A model generated the notes under the pieces. The model saw only the letters and a program-made list of their open reading frames with translations, was not told where the DNA came from and searched no databases. This document shows, in pieces, positions 24,066 to 24,923 of a DNA stretch of 24,923 nucleotides; position 1 is the first letter of the stretch, and each line of letters opens with the position of its first letter. Both the position numbers and the translations under genes were made by a program. Location of the stretch: positions 1 to 24,923 of the forward strand of contig JAKCWW010008952.1 of the NCBI GenBank assembly GCA_026260175.1, given 5' to 3'. This DNA is from Reticulitermes lucifugus. Lineage: Eukaryota > Arthropoda > Insecta > Blattodea > Rhinotermitidae.

Positions 24066-24499
24066 TAAATCCGTTTTTCAAAATTTTTCCACTGATCTAT
24101 AAATCACTGTTTTACACAGCACTGTTGACACAGGCTATGCATTACAAAACTTTCAGTGACATGTTTGCCATGATATACACTTTGTTAAAGTACTGCAAAT
24201 GAATATTCATTGTTCGACTAAACACATTTCACAAGTGAACTAGGACAACCTGCACTCTAATAACAATAAAAGATTACTCGGCTCTTGTAGCCTGCCTCAG
24301 ATGGCAGAGTGATAACATAGTGACTGTATTGGTTAGCATACAGAGAAATCTGAGACTATGTTTTCTGAAGCTCAAGCAGAAGATAAACCTACTGACCTGC
24401 AGCTGGTAGGAGCGAGGATAAACAGAAAGACGGAAAAGGGTTACTCACCAGCTCCAAGGAGCAGAGTCCTACTTGACAAGCCAATAATTGCTTAGCTAA
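24066..24499. other. Unassigned
   Basis: No gene. The stretch 24290-24360 (GATGGCAGAGTGATAACATAG, TACAGAGAAATCTGAG) could be an eroded tRNA-like SINE head, but no B box is convincing. Confidence 0.35.
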
Positions 24500-24680
24500 T
24501 CAAGAAACATCACCCTGTATGGAACCTAAAGGTTCATTAACTGTGTTCACAACAGCCTGCCACAGGAACCTATCCCAAGCCAGATAAGCCCAGATCTCAT
24601 CTTCAAACCGTACTTTCTGAATAGTCATCTTATTATTCTCCCAGTCATGGTGACGACCTACAATGGCCTCTCCTCTTCAG
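24500..24680 (-). pseudogene. C-terminal scrap of a LINE endonuclease/reverse transcriptase ORF
   Basis: The minus frame reads IVGRHHDWENNKMTIQKV, then IWAYLAWDRFLWQAVVNTVNEPLGSIQGDVS and a stop at 24502-24500. This resembles the very common ending of insect LINE polyproteins (GRPRRRWEDNIKMDL...LAQDRDRWRAVVNTVMN). Only about 55 codons remain; everything upstream is gone. Confidence 0.65.
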
Positions 24681-24794
24681 GTTTTCTGACCAAAATGTTA
24701 CATACTTTTTTATCCCTGCTATGTGGGCTGCATGGCCCATGCATTTCATCCCTGTTGATTTGATCACTTAACAATACTCAGCAAGGAGTACAAA

Positions 24795-24923
24795 TTACCG
24801 TATATTCTTGAATCTAATCCGCACACTTTTTACAGTTTTAGAGGGCTAAAAAATCAGATGCGGATTAGATTCGCGGTCTAGAGCTGGATTTTGGAAAAAT
24901 GATTGAGCTGCTGTACGTGCCGT
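24795..24923. repeat. Terminal inverted-repeat end of a DNA transposon or MITE (cut by window)
   Basis: TACCGTATATTCTTGAATCTAATCCGCAC (read in two parts: TACCGTATATTC, TTGAATCTAATCCGCAC) at 24798-24826 is followed by a partial inverse GATGCGGATTAGATTCGCG at 24857-24875. The two AATCTAATCCGCA/TGCGGATTAGATT words form a hairpin. The first part resembles the pogo-like end at 15.28 kb (TACTGTATTTACCC). The element runs off the window. Confidence 0.55.

Overview
This is an insect-type eukaryotic window, AT-rich and full of introns and mobile elements. The coding content is the middle part of one gene on the minus strand, the Fanconi anaemia group I protein (FANCI). I find 13 GT-AG exons between 123 and 20298. 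Every junction keeps phase, giving about 742 codons that align by eye, in order, with roughly residues 460 to 1185 of vertebrate FANCI as I remember it. The N-terminal exons lie beyond 24923 and the C-terminal exons before 1. The lysine matching the human monoubiquitination site (Lys523) is present, six codons before the end of the first exon in the window. The first Ser-Gln site of the neighbouring phosphorylation cluster is also kept.

The introns hold a dense collection of repeats: tRNA-derived SINEs (17.4, 9.2, 11.2 kb and weaker ones), two kinds of mariner/Tc1-like transposase remnant (18.1-18.97, 21.1-21.4 and a scrap at 3.0 kb), a pogo/Tigger-like transposase remnant (15.3-16.75 kb), and a 5'-truncated RNase H-bearing LINE (21.50-23.91 kb) with a TATTC x8 tail and a 12-bp target-site duplication. 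Simple repeats are also present. The SINE types, the LINE family and the mariner types resemble those of cockroaches and termites, so I suggest a polyneopteran insect, probably Blattodea; this is an inference from repeat character.

The most unusual signal is a set of repeats with a hammerhead-ribozyme-like layout: a CUGARGA box, a hairpin, GAAA, a tiny hairpin, then UA. They occur at 5.33, 7.03-7.40, 10.13-10.30, 13.14-13.20 and 21.43-24.06 kb. At three of these loci the motifs lie as divergent pairs, one on each strand, facing outward. The copy at 7.30 kb can also form a two-part helix I around the predicted cleavage point. Such motifs are known from Penelope-like retroelements and retrozymes, but the paired divergent arrangement and an extra base before helix II deserve testing. 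The LINE has landed inside one of these motifs and split it. A second notable structure is a 61-bp tandem array at 8335-8640 that has multiplied the splice acceptor and start of one FANCI exon.
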